A DNA stretch of 6,261 nucleotides from an uncultured Rothia sp. (GCA_937935205.1 CALGXU010000019.1:1-6261), one strand, 5' to 3'; positions 1 to 5,957 are shown, numbered from the stretch's first letter. Notes: generated by a model not told the origin, from the sequence alone. Numbers and translations: made by a program.

Positions 1-1
1 T

Positions 2-1717
2 CGTGACACACGTGGTATCATTGATGCTATCTTAAATCACTCAATTGACAGCGCTCCTATTATCTTCATGATGCCCAGCTCCGTGGTCGGTCAGTCCATT
101 AAGATTGCCGTCGCTATCGTGGGTGCGCTGGCGCTCATGGCGTTCATTCCGCTCATGGTGCGCGGCGTGAAGGCGTCCGTGAACACCCGCAAGGAAATGA
201 TGGCGGCACGCGCCCGCGGCGAGAAGCCCGTCTTCAACCAGGAGGCGCTCACCCCCGAACCCGTCCCGCACGCCAAGCAGAGCTTCCAGGCGGCACTCGC
301 GGTGGCTATGGCGTTCCTGCTGGGCTTTGCGGTGAACCCGTCCGCACTGAACCTGCCGTCGTTCTCTTCGGCGGGTTCCGTAGCTGCGACCGGCCAGACC
401 ACCACCGTCAAGGTGAAGGCAACCAGCAACTACCGCTTCACCCCCGCCGAGGTGGAGGTCCCCGCCGGTAACCGCCTGGTCGTCGAGGTCACCAACGACG
501 ACCAGGGCATGACCCACGACCTGACCTTCGACAACGGCGCAACCACCGGCACCATCAACCCCGGCGAAACAAAAACCGTCGACGCCGGCATCATCAGCGC
601 CGATCAGGAAGGCTACTGCTCCGTGGCGGGTCACCGCTCCCTGGGCATGGTGTTCAAGGTGAAGGCGACCGGCGCCTCCGCAAACCAGGTGGCGCAGGGC
701 GGCCACAACCACGGTTCTGCGGGCACCCACAACCACGCGGCGTCGGGTAGCACCCCGACCCTCATGACCGTGGCGAACAGCAAGATCGACATGTCCGCAG
801 CGCCCGGCAGCGGCTACAAGTACCGCGACCCGAACATCCCGGCACCGAACACCGCCGAGAAGGTGAACGGCAAGACCGTCCGCAAGGTCACCCTGGACGT
901 GCAGGAAGTCGACCGCGAGGTCGCGCCCGGCGTGACCGTTCACATGTGGACGTTCAACGGGCAGAACATGGCACCGATTCTGCGCGGCAAGGTCGGCGAC
1001 ATTTTTGAAATTACACTCGTCAACAACGGCACGATGGGCCACTCGCTGGACTTCCATGCGGGCATGGTCTCCCCCGATAACACGATGAAGACCATCGCCC
1101 CCGGTGAGCGTCTCGTCTACCGTTTTGAGGCGAAGGCCGCCGGCATCTGGCTGTACCACTGCGGTACCGCCCCGCTGAGCCTGCACATGACCCAGGGCAT
1201 GTACGGCGCGGTCATCATTGACCCGGCGGACCTTGACCCGGTCGATCACGAGTACGTGATGGTTCAGGGCGAGGCGTACCTGCACGACACCGGCAAGACC
1301 GCCTCCGACGGCAACAAGCTGGCGGAGAACTCGCCGGAGCTGATTGCGGCGGGCACCCCCACGCTGACCATGTTCAACGGCCACGCAACCCAGTACAAGG
1401 CGAAGCCGCTGCAGGTGAAGAAGGGCGAGCGTATCCGTATTTGGGTGATGGCTGCGGGCCCGAACCATGGCACGAGCTTCCACGTGGTTGGTTCGCAGTT
1501 CGACACGGTCTACAAGGAGGGCGGCTACCTGATGCGCCGCGGCGCGGATGCGTTCGGCAGCCGTGACGGCCACAGTCAGGCACTCGATTTGGCGCCCGCG
1601 CAGGGCGGCTTCGTGGAGATGCAGTTCTTGGAATCCGGCACCTACGTGTTCGTGAACCACTCCTTCTCGGAGATGGAGCGCGGTGCCGCCGGCAAGATTG
1701 TGGTCACCGACCGCTAA
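2..1717 (+). CDS. Membrane-anchored copper nitrite reductase (NirK/AniA type) with extra N-terminal cupredoxin domain; 5' end probably outside window
   Basis: Predicted to reduce nitrite to nitric oxide on the outer face of the membrane. Residues are numbered from the first in-window ATG (base 68). Membrane segments lie at about 10-32 and 73-90, joined by an Arg/Lys-rich and therefore probably cytoplasmic loop. A cupredoxin domain at about 110-200 has a full type 1 copper set: H150, C184, H189, M194. A linker at 201-230 carries H213, H215, H221 and H223. The NirK unit (about 270-549) shows type 1 ligands H325, C365, H373, M378; type 2 ligands H330, H364, H531; and catalytic D328 and H472. The HCGTAPLSLH spacing is that of the AniA-like class. 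The frame is open from base 2 and the ATG at 68 has no Shine-Dalgarno, so the start is probably upstream; related actinobacterial proteins, as I recall, carry a longer membrane domain there. Tandem stops TAA and TAG end it. Family confidence is high; nitrite as substrate is inferred. Confidence 0.88.
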   Translation, partial: RDTRGIIDAILNHSIDSAPIIFMMPSSVVGQSIKIAVAIVGALALMAFIPLMVRGVKASVNTRKEMMAARARGEKPVFNQEALTPEPVPHAKQSFQAALAVAMAFLLGFAVNPSALNLPSFSSAGSVAATGQTTTVKVKATSNYRFTPAEVEVPAGNRLVVEVTNDDQGMTHDLTFDNGATTGTINPGETKTVDAGIISADQEGYCSVAGHRSLGMVFKVKATGASANQVAQGGHNHGSAGTHNHAASGSTPTLMTVANSKIDMSAAPGSGYKYRDPNIPAPNTAEKVNGKTVRKVTLDVQEVDREVAPGVTVHMWTFNGQNMAPILRGKVGDIFEITLVNNGTMGHSLDFHAGMVSPDNTMKTIAPGERLVYRFEAKAAGIWLYHCGTAPLSLHMTQGMYGAVIIDPADLDPVDHEYVMVQGEAYLHDTGKTASDGNKLAENSPELIAAGTPTLTMFNGHATQYKAKPLQVKKGERIRIWVMAAGPNHGTSFHVVGSQFDTVYKEGGYLMRRGADAFGSRDGHSQALDLAPAQGGFVEMQFLESGTYVFVNHSFSEMERGAAGKIVVTDR

Positions 1718-1738
1718 TAGCTGGTAGCTCGTAGCTCG
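1718..1738 (+). repeat. Three tandem 7-bp units just after the stop codon
   Basis: TAGCTGG, TAGCTCG and TAGCTCG follow one another directly after the TAA of the copper enzyme gene. The first unit supplies the second in-frame stop. It is probably a small replication-slippage product with no evident function. Confidence 0.6.
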
Positions 1739-1770
1739 CACAGGGCGCTTCTAACGCCCGCCGAGAGATT

Positions 1771-1830
1771 GACCCCGCCCGGTGCATCCTGTGATTGGAT
1801 GCGCCGGTCGGGGTCTTTCTGCGTTGTTTT
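1771..1830 (+). terminator. Rho-independent terminator after the copper enzyme gene
   Basis: Two 19-base arms (1771-1789 and 1797-1815) pair around a 7-base loop with one mismatch and one G-T pair. A T-rich tail follows, including a run of five T at 1826-1830. It lies about 50 bases past the stop codons and separates this gene from the transglycosylase gene, so that gene should have its own promoter. A smaller 5-bp hairpin (GGGCG/CGCCC, 1743-1759) precedes it. Confidence 0.9.
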
Positions 1831-1929
1831 TCTGCGCCCGCACAGAAGCGCCTACAAACGCCCCCGCAGGAGCCTACACGCGCTGCGGCAAACTATGCTT
1901 TTAGCCTCATGGGCGAACTTTTCTTAGCC

Positions 1930-1960
1930 AGGAGCGGGCATGGTGCGCTAGTCTATAGGA
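1930..1960 (+). promoter_or_regulatory. Start region of the transglycosylase gene: three-codon ORF and possible leaderless -10
   Basis: The ATG at 1961 has AGGA touching it and no correctly spaced Shine-Dalgarno. Two readings fit. First, TAGTCT (1949-1954) matches the actinobacterial -10 pattern TANNNT and would place transcription start at or near 1961, giving a leaderless mRNA; I see no convincing -35. Second, AGGAG (1930-1934) is well spaced for an ATG at 1940 that opens a frame of only Met-Val-Arg-stop (1940-1951), nine bases before the real ATG, which could allow reinitiation. Sequence alone cannot choose between them. Confidence 0.35.
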
Positions 1961-2833
1961 ATGGCAGATAGCACTTCGAGCGCCTCTTCCGAGCGCAGCG
2001 CTACGGGCGCCAACAACCACACCCCCGCTTCGGCGGACGCACAGACTTCTCCTCGGCAGCGTAAAGCTTTCCCGCTTCGCTTTCTCGCCGGGGCACTTGC
2101 GCATTGGCAGATTATTGCCTCTGCAGTTCTTTTGGGTGGCGGTGTTGCCGGCCTGGCAGCCACCTATGACGACTATTGCGGCATGACGGAGCTTTCGTAT
2201 GCTCCGGCGGCTCTCCGATCCGATTTTGAGGAGGGCTCTAAGGTGGCGGGTTTCCGTCCCGGCGTGATGGCGGCGCAGATTGAGACTGAGAGCCACTGGC
2301 GTGTGGGCGTTGTGTCCCACCAGGGCGCTAAGGGTATTGCACAGTTCACTGATGACGCGTGGAGCGGCGGCCACTACAGCTTCGGCAATGGCGGTAATGT
2401 TCTGAACCCGCACGATGCGATTGCGGCGCAGGCACGCTACTTGGCTGAGTTGCGTACTCGCTTGGCGAAGTACGCCTCCAATGAGGATGAGCTGCAGGAT
2501 GTGGTTCTCGCCGGTTATAACGCGGGTCCGGGTTCTGTGGAGAAGTACGGCGGTGTTCCCCCGTATGAGGAGACTCAGAATTATGTGAAGTCGATTCGCG
2601 AGCTGGCGAATTCGAAGTACAAGCTGACCTGCTCCCCCGAGTACCAGTTCAAGCAGGCGAAGTTGAGCTTCGTGAATGGTGTGACTCCGGCGCTGGCTGG
2701 TGTTCATGCGGACGGTACGCCGCTATCTCCGGAGGAGTCGGCGTCGGCTGCGGCAGAGGCTTCGGCGCGGGCTTCTGCGAGCGGTTCTGCGGGTTCTTCT
2801 GCGAAGCCTTCAGCGACGAGTTCCGGCCGCTAA
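1961..2833 (+). CDS. Membrane-anchored lytic transglycosylase (SLT domain)
   Basis: Predicted to cleave the glycan backbone of peptidoglycan outside the membrane. The 290-residue protein has a Ser/Thr/Ala-rich cytoplasmic N-terminus ending in basic residues (30-40), one membrane segment at about 49-69, then an SLT-like lysozyme-fold domain at about 85-215. Visible family motifs are the catalytic Glu in ETES (E110), GIAQ at 125-128, and YNAGPGSVEKYGG from 186. C73 and C224 flank the domain and could form a disulphide. The tail (about 258-290) is low-complexity Ser/Ala, which may reach into the wall. The start is fixed by an in-frame TAG at 1949, so the ATG at 1961 is the first possible. Terminators isolate it on both sides, suggesting a single-gene transcript. 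The domain call is firm; the in vivo role (division, growth or resuscitation) is unknown. Confidence 0.9.
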   Translation: MADSTSSASSERSATGANNHTPASADAQTSPRQRKAFPLRFLAGALAHWQIIASAVLLGGGVAGLAATYDDYCGMTELSYAPAALRSDFEEGSKVAGFRPGVMAAQIETESHWRVGVVSHQGAKGIAQFTDDAWSGGHYSFGNGGNVLNPHDAIAAQARYLAELRTRLAKYASNEDELQDVVLAGYNAGPGSVEKYGGVPPYEETQNYVKSIRELANSKYKLTCSPEYQFKQAKLSFVNGVTPALAGVHADGTPLSPEESASAAAEASARASASGSAGSSAKPSATSSGR

Positions 2834-2842
2834 ATTCAGCTT

Positions 2843-2900
2843 CTAGATAGCCTACTAGGCTATATAGCCGCTAGAGAATATAACCCTCTAGGGAATATTC
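2843..2900. repeat. Overlapping palindromes and direct repeats, CTAG-rich
   Basis: ATAGCCTA and TAGGCTAT (2847-2863) form a perfect 8-bp inverted repeat around one base. Its right arm overlaps a second perfect palindrome, GGCTATATAGCC (2858-2869). Then CTAGAGAATAT (2871-2881) recurs as CTAGGGAATAT (2888-2898) at a 17-base step. CTAG occurs four times here, at 2843, 2855, 2871 and 2888. The block is AT-rich, lies between two convergent genes, and is distinct from the terminator farther right. It could be a protein binding site or a small mobile-repeat relic. Confidence 0.6.
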
Positions 2901-2972
2901 CGTTTTATCTATAGTGAGCGACTGATACCTGCCACCACTCCCCTACTATTCACTCTTATATCTACTCTTAAC

Positions 2973-3022
2973 AGCGCGAGGCGCCGACCCCTATTCTCGG
3001 GGTTCGGCGCCTCGCGCTTTAT
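2973..3022. terminator. Shared terminator hairpin between convergent genes
   Basis: The arms at 2973-2991 and 2999-3018 pair over 19 bp with a single bulged T and a 7-base loop. On the + strand TTTAT follows (3018-3022); on the - strand the tail has few T. It lies between the stop of the transglycosylase gene (+) and that of the P450 gene (-), so it probably ends both transcripts, more efficiently in the + direction. Confidence 0.85.
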
Positions 3023-3035
3023 ACGGCTGGAACGT

Positions 3036-3059
3036 GCCTAGTTGAAGGCCTAGTTGAAG
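3036..3059. repeat. 12-bp tandem duplication across the P450 stop codon
   Basis: GCCTAGTTGAAG occurs twice with no gap (3036-3047 and 3048-3059). Read on the - strand, the P450 ends Phe-Asn-stop and the duplicate copy adds Ala-Phe-Asn-stop in the same frame. The gene therefore has a backup stop four codons downstream. Confidence 0.85.
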
Positions 3060-4261
3060 ATAGCGCGCACGACCGAGTAGCCGGAGACCGGGTACACGGC
3101 GTTCACGGTTGCGGGCTTCTCGCTCTCGTCCGCGATCTCAATGGACTCGGTGCCGCGCAGCAGCTCCTCGAGCAGGATGCGCAGCTCCAGGCGTGCCAGG
3201 GGCGCACCGGGGCAGACGTGGATGCCGTCGCCGTACACGAGGTTGCGGGACTGGTCGCGGTGCGGGTTGTAGGTGAGGGCGTCTTCGAAGGCGTCCTCGT
3301 CGCGGTTGGCGCTTGCCCAGTTGATGGTCACGCGGGAGCCGGCGGGCAGGGTACGGCCGCCGAGTTCGGTGTCCTGAGTGGTGATGCGGCGGTTGGTGAC
3401 GAGGGTGTCTTCAAGTCGCATGATTTCTTCGACGGCGAGGGCGATTTCGCTGCGGTCGTCGAGGGCGTTGCCGTCGGCGAGGGATGCGCGCAGGCGGTCC
3501 TGTTCGGCGCGGTTGCGTGCCAGGAAGTTGACGAATACGCCCACGGTTGCGGAGACGGTGGACAGCTCGCCCACGGTCCAGTTGCGGATGAGGCTGACGA
3601 TTTCTTCGTCGGTCATGGTGCGGGGCTCTTCGCCGGGCAGGTCCACGATGTCGGTGAGCAGTTCGGCGGTGACGTCCTTGGGGTTGCCGGCTGCGGCGTC
3701 CTCGCGGCGTTCGTCGAGCAGCTGGCGGATGTAGCCGTCGAATTCGAGGGCGACCTTGGCGATTTCTTCGCGGTCGCGGCGCAGGGTGGCGACGCGGTTC
3801 TTTTCGATCCACTCGGTGAGGGGCTGCTCGAGGCATGCGGGCCAGCCCATGAAGGCGTTCTGCACGCGCATTGCGTATGCCTGGCCGAAGCCCTGCATGA
3901 CGTCTACTTCTTCGCCGCGGGGCAGTTCTGCGATGAGGGTCTTCACGGCGTCGCGGATGACGGGTGCGAACTTTTCGAGGCGTTCGGGGGTGAAGTACTT
4001 GTCGTTGACGGCGCGGAAGGTGGTGTGTTCGGGTGCGTCCATGCCGTTGGGGACGGCGATGTGGCGGGTGGAGACGACGTTGGAGTAGATTTCGGGGTGG
4101 TCGAGTACGTGCTGTACGTCGGCGTTTTTGAAGACGGAGTAGCCCATGAATTCGTCGTGGGCGACGGGGCAGCGGCGGCGCATTGCGTCGTAGGCGGCTA
4201 CCTGGTCTTTCTGCACTTCTTCGCTTCGGAGGTCCCAGTCGTTGTGTACGTTCTCAGTCAT
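3050..4261 (-). CDS. Cytochrome P450
   Basis: A soluble 403-residue haem monooxygenase-type protein, the usual length for a bacterial P450, with no signal peptide. Motifs in order: HTTFR (H79, R83, haem propionate contact), I-helix at about 222-248, ExxR as EEIMR (E279, R282), and the haem loop YGDGIHVCPGAPLAR with thiolate ligand C350. The I-helix reads VGELST where most P450s have AGx(D/E)TT, so Leu replaces the usual acid and Ser the usual Thr. Oxygen activation may differ, or the enzyme may belong to a subfamily with this pattern. The start is decided by an in-frame TGA two codons upstream; GGGTGA just before the ATG can serve as ribosome binding site. TATAAC at 4275-4280 (- strand) could be a -10 giving a very short leader. 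No ferredoxin or reductase gene is in view. The substrate is unknown. Confidence 0.93.
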   Translation of the reverse strand: MTENVHNDWDLRSEEVQKDQVAAYDAMRRRCPVAHDEFMGYSVFKNADVQHVLDHPEIYSNVVSTRHIAVPNGMDAPEHTTFRAVNDKYFTPERLEKFAPVIRDAVKTLIAELPRGEEVDVMQGFGQAYAMRVQNAFMGWPACLEQPLTEWIEKNRVATLRRDREEIAKVALEFDGYIRQLLDERREDAAAGNPKDVTAELLTDIVDLPGEEPRTMTDEEIVSLIRNWTVGELSTVSATVGVFVNFLARNRAEQDRLRASLADGNALDDRSEIALAVEEIMRLEDTLVTNRRITTQDTELGGRTLPAGSRVTINWASANRDEDAFEDALTYNPHRDQSRNLVYGDGIHVCPGAPLARLELRILLEELLRGTESIEIADESEKPATVNAVYPVSGYSVVRAIFN

Positions 4262-4363
4262 TGTTCACCCGTGTTCGTTATAGAGTTGTGGCGTGCTGGA
4301 TGCGGGCGTCCGGGCGATGCGTGTGGGGCAGGGTCGGGCGTGCATTTCAGCACGTGAATCCAT

Positions 4364-4393
4364 TAGTTGTTCTTTGACTAGTTGCTCTTTGAC
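4364..4393. repeat. 15-bp tandem direct repeat upstream of the P450 gene
   Basis: TAGTTGTTCTTTGAC (4364-4378) is followed immediately by TAGTTGCTCTTTGAC, with one difference. On the - strand the unit is GTCAAAGRRCAACTA-like (GTCAAAGAGCAACTA and GTCAAAGAACAACTA). It lies about 100 bases before the P450 start and just downstream of a candidate promoter, where a regulator could bind. Slippage with no function is the alternative. Confidence 0.6.
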
Positions 4394-4418
4394 CGTATCA
4401 CTTATGGGTTGGTGGCGC

Positions 4419-4447
4419 AGGGTAGGGGTTCCTTGCTTCTCATTCAA
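4419..4447 (-). promoter_or_regulatory. Candidate P450 promoter
   Basis: On the - strand TTGAAT (4447-4442) and TACCCT (4424-4419) are 17 bases apart, a reasonable sigma-70-like pair with a TANNNT -10. Transcription would start near 4412 and give a leader of about 150 bases that contains the 15-bp tandem repeat. The right-edge + strand promoter candidate has the same -35 and spacing. The TATAAC nearer the gene (4280-4275) is a competing -10. Confidence 0.3.
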
Positions 4448-4498
4448 CGAACAGTTCACCGAATAGTGCATGTGGGGCGAGGTGTCAGGGGACGCGCA

Positions 4499-4537
4499 AG
4501 GCGGGCAGCGCCTCCACCGGGGAGGGGCCGCCCGCCT
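4499..4537 (-). terminator. GC-rich hairpin downstream of the lipoprotein gene
   Basis: 17-base arms (4499-4515 and 4521-4537) pair with two mismatches around a 5-base loop. It lies 30 bases past the lipoprotein stop on the - strand. No real T-run follows, only TTGCG, so it is a weak or tail-less terminator, a form that does occur in high-GC bacteria. Confidence 0.5.
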
Positions 4538-4566
4538 CACTCTATGCAGCGCTTCAGCGCGAGGGG

Positions 4567-5775
4567 CTAGTTTTTAAGGAATTTCTCTTCGTTTGTAATA
4601 ACGAAGTATGAGGGGTATTCGCGCCCGTTCAGAAGAGCGTTGTAGTGCGGTATTTTCTGAGTTTTGATGAGTTCACCAGACTCAACGGAATAGGCTTGAA
4701 TATAGGTTTCTCCTTGCAGCTCGTACATGGCGTAGAGGTTCTTCTCGGTCCAGTAGTATGTAGAGACTTCCTTTACTCCTTCTGGGATCTTGAGGCTGAA
4801 TCGTACAGTGTTGTGGGCGGTATCAATATTGGTTGAGATGATTCGCCCGTCGTGATGGACCCACCAGATGTCGTCCCCGTATGCGTGTATTGCATACGGT
4901 GCACCTGAAGGAACATTTTTTCCATGTACACGTTTGCTCACTTCACCGGTAATTTGGCGTTCTGTATGCTCGCCTGTTTGCACATTAATTACTTCGAGCA
5001 TGGATCCGTCAATATCTTTTAAATCTGCATATTGGTAGTCGGTAATGCTTTGCGGGTAAGTATCATGGATTTTCACAATTCTATTTCCTGCACACACAAT
5101 GTAGGAACCTTCCATTGTGTTACTTTCGAGACTCTTCGAGAACATTTTTTCATTTGAAGGGTTCGGGTACACACGGGTAAGGTATGTGGGGTTCCTTGGG
5201 TGTAGGTATTGGTTATCTGTTCCTTCGTAATTGCTGATTTTGTCGTAGCCCCATATGCTGCCGTCGGCGCACTGAGCTGTCCGGAGTATATTATTTTTAA
5301 TTCTCTCTTCCCTCACCTCACCATCTTTTACAATTGTCACAAGGAATAGGTAATCACCATTTCCATCCCCTCCGTAATTATCTATAGCTACAATAGTGCT
5401 ATCGTCTGCAACGTACACATCTTCACTGTAATCATTTTTGGTTTTCTTTGGGTATGTGTGCAGTTTATCGGAGAGGGTGAATAGCGAATTTGTATCTGTG
5501 AAATACAGGTTTTTATCTTTGTATACAATTGGCGAGTTTCGAACCCCAACATTTTTGATTCTTGACCATTTTTGGGTTTCTGAGTTGTAGAATGCTACGC
5601 CTCCTCCAGCATTCGGCAGGTATGTTGAGTCGCCTGCAATGGATATAGCGATGCTGCTTTCGTTGAGGGCCTTACGGGGGTCGTTTGTTACTGGGATGGT
5701 CGCACTACAGCCTGACAGGAGGAGGGCGCCGATAAGTCCCAGACGCAGACTTCCTGAAAGACGGGATGTGGTCAT
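4567..5775 (-). CDS. Lipoprotein of unknown function with beta-propeller-like body
   Basis: A 402-residue protein with a lipoprotein signal peptide: Arg at 5 and 11, a hydrophobic core at 12-20, and lipobox LSGC with lipidated C23. It should be tethered to the outer membrane face. The remainder is rich in Tyr, Asn, Asp and short beta-strand segments ending in turn motifs (NLYFTDTNSLFTL, DGSIWGYDKI, NRIVKIHDT, DDIWWVHHDGRIIST, ENLY-like NLYAMYELQG, YIQAYSVESGELIKT), a pattern typical of six- to eight-bladed propellers. C169 and C228 could pair. I recognise no enzyme motif. The ATG at 5775 is preferred over a GTG at 5784 because GAGGTGG (5787-5781) is spaced 5 bases from the ATG and overlaps the GTG. 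It starts two bases after the stop of the 54-codon gene, so the two are probably co-translated. G+C is about 45% in four sampled rows, well below the left-hand genes. Confidence 0.85.
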   Translation of the reverse strand: MTTSRLSGSLRLGLIGALLLSGCSATIPVTNDPRKALNESSIAISIAGDSTYLPNAGGGVAFYNSETQKWSRIKNVGVRNSPIVYKDKNLYFTDTNSLFTLSDKLHTYPKKTKNDYSEDVYVADDSTIVAIDNYGGDGNGDYLFLVTIVKDGEVREERIKNNILRTAQCADGSIWGYDKISNYEGTDNQYLHPRNPTYLTRVYPNPSNEKMFSKSLESNTMEGSYIVCAGNRIVKIHDTYPQSITDYQYADLKDIDGSMLEVINVQTGEHTERQITGEVSKRVHGKNVPSGAPYAIHAYGDDIWWVHHDGRIISTNIDTAHNTVRFSLKIPEGVKEVSTYYWTEKNLYAMYELQGETYIQAYSVESGELIKTQKIPHYNALLNGREYPSYFVITNEEKFLKN

Positions 5776-5777
5776 TG

Positions 5778-5942
5778 CTACCACCTCGTTTCGTAGTGAT
5801 GTACCCAGCGTGAATCCTTGATGTCTGTCGGGTACACGCCGGGGCCACCGTCAGAGTCGAGGTCCACGTTAGGATCCGTGCTCTTATAGGCAGCCCAAAC
5901 TAGCTGCGAGCAGTTATAGGAATTGGTATGCAGGGCGTTCAT
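5778..5942 (-). CDS. Small 54-codon gene resembling the C-terminal part of a YycO/YiiX-like (permuted NlpC/P60) cysteine hydrolase
   Basis: The product contains YNCSQLVWAAYK (residues 9-20) and DLDSDGGPGVYPTDI (27-41). These match, from memory, the C-terminal half of YycO/YiiX-type permuted papain-fold enzymes, in which NCSQL carries the nucleophilic Cys (C11 here). Such enzymes are normally much longer and hold their catalytic His in an N-terminal part that is absent here, so this product alone should be inactive. The gene nevertheless has an excellent ribosome binding site, AAAGGAGGG (5955-5947), 5 bases from the ATG. An in-frame TGA five codons upstream excludes extension. Its stop TAG precedes the lipoprotein ATG by two bases, and the lipoprotein ribosome binding site lies within its last codons. 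It may be a truncated gene kept as a leader for translational coupling, or a real small protein. Confidence 0.7.
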   Translation of the reverse strand: MNALHTNSYNCSQLVWAAYKSTDPNVDLDSDGGPGVYPTDIKDSRWVHHYETRW

Positions 5943-5957
5943 GACACCCTCCTTTCA

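Larger units (their letters stand above)
4262..4566. other. Intergenic region between the lipoprotein and P450 genes
   Basis: No convincing gene is present in these 305 bases. Both flanking genes read leftwards, so this is the P450 upstream region plus the lipoprotein 3' end. It contains a 15-bp tandem repeat, a candidate promoter and a terminator-like hairpin, each listed separately. The open frames crossing it lack ribosome binding sites and encode Arg/Pro/Ser-rich peptides typical of non-coding high-GC DNA. Confidence 0.7.

Noticed and set aside
45..63. TTGACA at 45-50 as a promoter for the copper enzyme gene
   Set aside because: The nearest -10-like TATTAT is only 7 bases away, and nothing acceptable lies at 16-18 bases before the ATG.
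41..1741. Long open frame (about 566 codons) on the - strand opposite the copper enzyme gene
   Set aside because: It is a mirror of high-GC codon use: His/Arg/Val/Gly-rich with no domain, whereas the + strand has complete copper-binding motifs.
3218..4357. Long + strand open frame opposite the P450 gene
   Set aside because: Its product is monotonous Val/Gly/Asp/Phe-rich; the - strand encodes an unmistakable P450.
4265..4540. 91-codon - strand open frame ending one codon before the P450 start, in the same frame
   Set aside because: It has no ribosome binding site at any ATG, an Arg/Pro/Ser-rich composition, and crosses the terminator-like hairpin. The TGA-ACA-ATG junction is tempting as coupling, but the frame looks non-coding.
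4382..4570. 62-codon + strand open frame in the P450 upstream region
   Set aside because: It has no ribosome binding site, an Arg/Gly-rich product, and overlaps a hairpin and the end of the lipoprotein gene.
5773..5784. GTG start for the lipoprotein three codons upstream of the ATG
   Set aside because: The ribosome binding site GAGGTGG overlaps this GTG, so only the ATG at 5775 is correctly spaced.
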